A stretch of 17,540 nucleotides of DNA from NCBI GenBank assembly GCA_045577755.1, contig JAZNJA010000140.1:1-17540 (forward strand). The letters are read 5' to 3'. This DNA is from CAMEON01 sp045577755. GTDB taxonomy: Bacteria; Bacillota; Clostridia; Oscillospirales; CAG-272. Positions 15,655 to 17,540 of this stretch are shown here, piece by piece. The position numbers and the translations under genes were made by a program. Numbering within the stretch: the stretch's first letter is position 1; each line of letters starts with the position of its first letter. The notes beneath the pieces are model-generated. The model searched no databases. It was given only the letters and a program-made list of their open reading frames with translations, and was not told the origin of the DNA.

Positions 15655-16659
15655 ATGCCCTTCCTCAACACCGACATCCCCGAGCTCAAGGGCTTTGACA
15701 CGGGGTTATGTCTTTCCAATCTGGAGGTGCTGGGAGCCAGACAGGATCGGGTCAGCGAATCGGTACTGGCTATCCTGTCCGAGCTGGCCGATGCCATCCT
15801 CCACGATGCTGCGGGGGATCCCGACACTGTGGACAGTATCCTGCTTTCCCTCCAGAGCATTCCCGACGGCGAGGGTGAGGGCGACACGGTCCATCATCCC
15901 TTGACGGAGCGCGTCGCTCCCGTCAACCGGGAGGCCGTCTCCCATATGTCCGCCCGCTCGGGTCTGTACGCGCGGCTCTTGCTCTATGCCATGATCGAGG
16001 AGCGGATGCCCGCTGAAGATCCCCCCAAGTCCCTGCCCTCCCCTCTGCCCGCCACGGCGCGGGGACGCATCGCCTATATGCCCGCCGCCTTCGCGGACAA
16101 GGCCTACCTCCGCCTCTCGGCCCGCGTGGTAAGCCCTCGCGCCACGGCTACAGCCAGCTTTGTGGATGCCTGTGAGGAGGTGCGAAGCGGGCTTTGCGAA
16201 TACTGTATCCTCCCTCTGGAGAATACCCATAGCGGCAAGCTCACCGCCTTTACCCGCTTGATCCTACGGTACAGTCTTCGGGTCGTAGCGATCTGCGACC
16301 TGGAAAACGGCGCCGTCGATGGGCAGGTCACACGCTTCGCCCTGCTGAGGGCCGCTGACGGTGGCTTCCCCGCTCCCCTGACCCCGTCCGCCGAGGGCGA
16401 GCCCCTGTATCTGGAATTCATCCACAGGGACGGCCCCCCCTCCCTGACCGATCTCCTCACCGCCGCCGAGTTCTGTGGGGTGACGGTCTGCCGGCTGGAC
16501 ACCCTGCCCCGCTTCGACGAGCTGGACACCGAGGGTGACGAACCCGCCCCTCTGGGCTGCGTCTGCGACGTGGCAGGGAGCGACCTGGCCGTCTTCCGCC
16601 GCTTCCTGTCTCTGGAAGCCTCGGATAATATTCTCATTGGGATCTATAGCACCGTATAG
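15655..16659 (+). CDS. Divergent prephenate dehydratase-like protein with ACT-like C-terminus
   Basis: The 334-residue product has three parts. Residues 1-130 are unrecognised and include a helical stretch (about 95-115); they do not look like chorismate mutase. Residues 136-230 align by eye with the prephenate dehydratase fold: RGRIAYM, CEYCILPLENTHSGKL (compare VPIENSxxGxV), LRVVAICDLE, and VTRFALL with the family's TRF triplet at 226-228. Residues 251-332 resemble the PheA ACT domain (LEFIHRDGPPSLTDLL, then CRLDTLP where PheA has ESRP, ending ILIGIYSTV). The loop GPxG[ST][FY] after the first strand is missing (AYMPAAFADKAY), so dehydratase activity is doubtful and a regulatory or ligand-binding role is possible. 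It starts 3 nt after the htpG stop with a poor ribosome site, suggesting translational coupling. If active it would convert prephenate to phenylpyruvate. Confidence 0.7.
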   Translation: MPFLNTDIPELKGFDTGLCLSNLEVLGARQDRVSESVLAILSELADAILHDAAGDPDTVDSILLSLQSIPDGEGEGDTVHHPLTERVAPVNREAVSHMSARSGLYARLLLYAMIEERMPAEDPPKSLPSPLPATARGRIAYMPAAFADKAYLRLSARVVSPRATATASFVDACEEVRSGLCEYCILPLENTHSGKLTAFTRLILRYSLRVVAICDLENGAVDGQVTRFALLRAADGGFPAPLTPSAEGEPLYLEFIHRDGPPSLTDLLTAAEFCGVTVCRLDTLPRFDELDTEGDEPAPLGCVCDVAGSDLAVFRRFLSLEASDNILIGIYSTV

Positions 16660-16684
16660 CAACACTTGAAAGGAAACGTTTACC

Positions 16685-16939
16685 ATGAAACACTTTACCT
16701 ACAAGCCCAGCGGGGTCTGCTCCCGCATGATCGACATTGATCTGGACGGCGACACCATCGTCAAGGTCACCTTCACGGGCGGCTGCTCGGGCAACACCCA
16801 GGGCATCGCGGCTCTCATCGCCGGCATGAACATCGATGAGGCCATTTCCCGCATTGAGGGCATCCATTGCGGTCCCCGCTCCACCTCCTGCCCCGATCAG
16901 CTCTCCAAGGCTCTGAAGGCCTGCAAGGCAGAGGCTTGA
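16685..16939 (+). CDS. TSCPD domain-containing protein (TIGR03905-type)
   Basis: The 84-residue product consists of a single TSCPD domain, including the eponymous TSCPD (67-71) and cysteines 12, 34, 62 and 69, a likely metal site. The GGCSGNTQGIAALIAGM segment is also typical. Related domains form the C-terminal zinc-binding region of B12-dependent ribonucleotide reductases; stand-alone copies are common in clostridia and have no assigned role. AAAGGA lies 10 nt before the ATG. It starts 25 nt after the PheA-like gene and is the last gene before a strong terminator, so it is probably co-transcribed with it and htpG. No ribonucleotide reductase gene is present in the window. Confidence 0.9.
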   Translation: MKHFTYKPSGVCSRMIDIDLDGDTIVKVTFTGGCSGNTQGIAALIAGMNIDEAISRIEGIHCGPRSTSCPDQLSKALKACKAEA

Positions 16940-16952
16940 CTCACCTAAACAG

Positions 16953-16989
16953 AAAACGCTTACGGTTTTGCTTGCCGTAAGCGTTTTTT
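16953..16989. terminator. Bidirectional intrinsic terminator at the end of the htpG cluster
   Basis: A perfect stem (16955-16965 with 16975-16985, extendable by A-T pairs on both sides) has a 9-nt loop. It is followed by T on the plus strand and by T on the minus strand from the left A-run. It separates the TSCPD gene from the convergent gene whose stop codon is at 16989-16991. Confidence 0.93.
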
Positions 16990-17540
16990 CATTCTGTGAG
17001 GAGGGTAGCCTTACCGATGGGCGCGGCTTTGGCGTAGGCCTTTTTTTTGTTCTCGGTTACCTCGGCGGGTTCTCCCTCGGTTACGGTATAGCCCGTTCCG
17101 ACCTGTGGGTACAGACCGCTGACAGCTCCCGCGTGGGTTGGGGCATCGTAGAGCCGGACCATGGCGGGGAGGGCCTTGGAGGCGGACAGGTAGGCAAGGA
17201 GGGCGGTCACCGCGTCGGGTGCGCCGCCTCGCAGGAGCAGGAGGGGGGCGGTCTCCATCCCCACGAGTGCCAGCCCCCACACGCGAAGGGCTTGGGTGAT
17301 GAGGAGATCCCGCTCCTTTGGGGGCAAGGCTTCCCCGCTCGCGGCCTTGCCCACCGCCAGACCCGCGTGGTAGGGGTTGGGGCGGGTGAAGACGTAGTCA
17401 GCGGGGAGAGTGTACAGGAGGGGGGTGCCGCCTTTGGGGAGGGCGTTGGTCAGTGCCTCGCTCCACGCGGTGAGGTCGGGAGCCTGGATCGCTATGGGAT
17501 CGGGGAGGGGTGTACAATCCGTCGCATAGATCACACGGGG
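16989..17540 (-). CDS. Unrecognised protein, C-terminal part only
   Basis: The frame runs off the right edge: before the GTG at 17534 the codons read Pro-Arg, and the text PRVIYATD looks like a buried strand and not a start, so the true N-terminus is outside the window. At least 183 residues are visible. They alternate hydrophobic strands and Ala/Leu-rich helices (PLLYTLPADYVF, LLITQALRVWGLALVGMETAPLLLLRGG, TALLAYLSASKALPAMVRLYD), suggesting a soluble alpha/beta enzyme-like fold, followed by a Lys-rich end. I cannot name the family. It ends in the bidirectional terminator shared with the TSCPD gene. Confidence 0.7.
   Translation of the reverse strand, partial: PRVIYATDCTPLPDPIAIQAPDLTAWSEALTNALPKGGTPLLYTLPADYVFTRPNPYHAGLAVGKAASGEALPPKERDLLITQALRVWGLALVGMETAPLLLLRGGAPDAVTALLAYLSASKALPAMVRLYDAPTHAGAVSGLYPQVGTGYTVTEGEPAEVTENKKKAYAKAAPIGKATLLTE

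Overview
The window looks like chromosomal DNA of a GC-rich gut-type Firmicute of the class Clostridia (Oscillospirales/Christensenellales-like). The reasons are strong AGGAGG/AAAGGA ribosome sites, sigma-A type promoters, a GTP-type PEP carboxykinase, a TSCPD-domain protein of a clostridial small-protein family, paired AI-2E-family permeases and lipoproteins with acidic E/T/P/A spacers. This placement is an inference from gene content and style. No phage, transposase, rRNA, tRNA or CRISPR was seen.

Layout. (1) 2-1180, plus strand: the 3' part of a gene for a protein with a double-stranded-RNA-binding-like domain followed by very long acidic and basic low-complexity tails. It converges on a minus-strand block across a bidirectional terminator at 1299-1330. 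(2) 5237-1340, minus strand: an 8-helix FtsX/MacB-type permease, its ABC ATPase, and an AT-richer 162-residue orphan. A 262-bp gap between permease and ATPase carries two oppositely oriented arrays of a 7-bp repeat around a near-palindrome. (3) 5238-5481: a divergent promoter region driving the permease one way and an orphan solute-binding lipoprotein (5482-6903) the other way. (4) 7169-10291: GTP-PEP carboxykinase and an uncharacterised lipoprotein, one transcription unit with its own promoter, a 5' dyad and a strong terminator. (5) 10519-16939: two tandem AI-2E/UPF0118-family permeases, HtpG (bacterial Hsp90), a divergent prephenate-dehydratase/ACT-like protein starting 3 nt after htpG, and a TSCPD protein, ended by a bidirectional terminator. 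(6) From 16989 to the right edge, minus strand: the C-terminal part of an unrecognised protein.

How the parts relate. PEP carboxykinase is central metabolism at the PEP/oxaloacetate node. The ABC pair is a two-gene transporter probably acting on lipids, peptides or envelope components. The solute-binding protein has no permease genes beside it and must borrow them from elsewhere. The least ordinary elements are the prephenate-dehydratase-like protein that keeps TRF and PLEN-type motifs but has lost the GPxGT-type loop and sits directly behind htpG, the dsRNA-binding-like protein with histone-H1-like tails, the inverted heptamer arrays inside the ABC operon, and a C-terminal motif shared by the two AI-2E paralogues. 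None proves a new system; the htpG/PheA-like/TSCPD cluster and the dsRNA-binding protein are the best leads.
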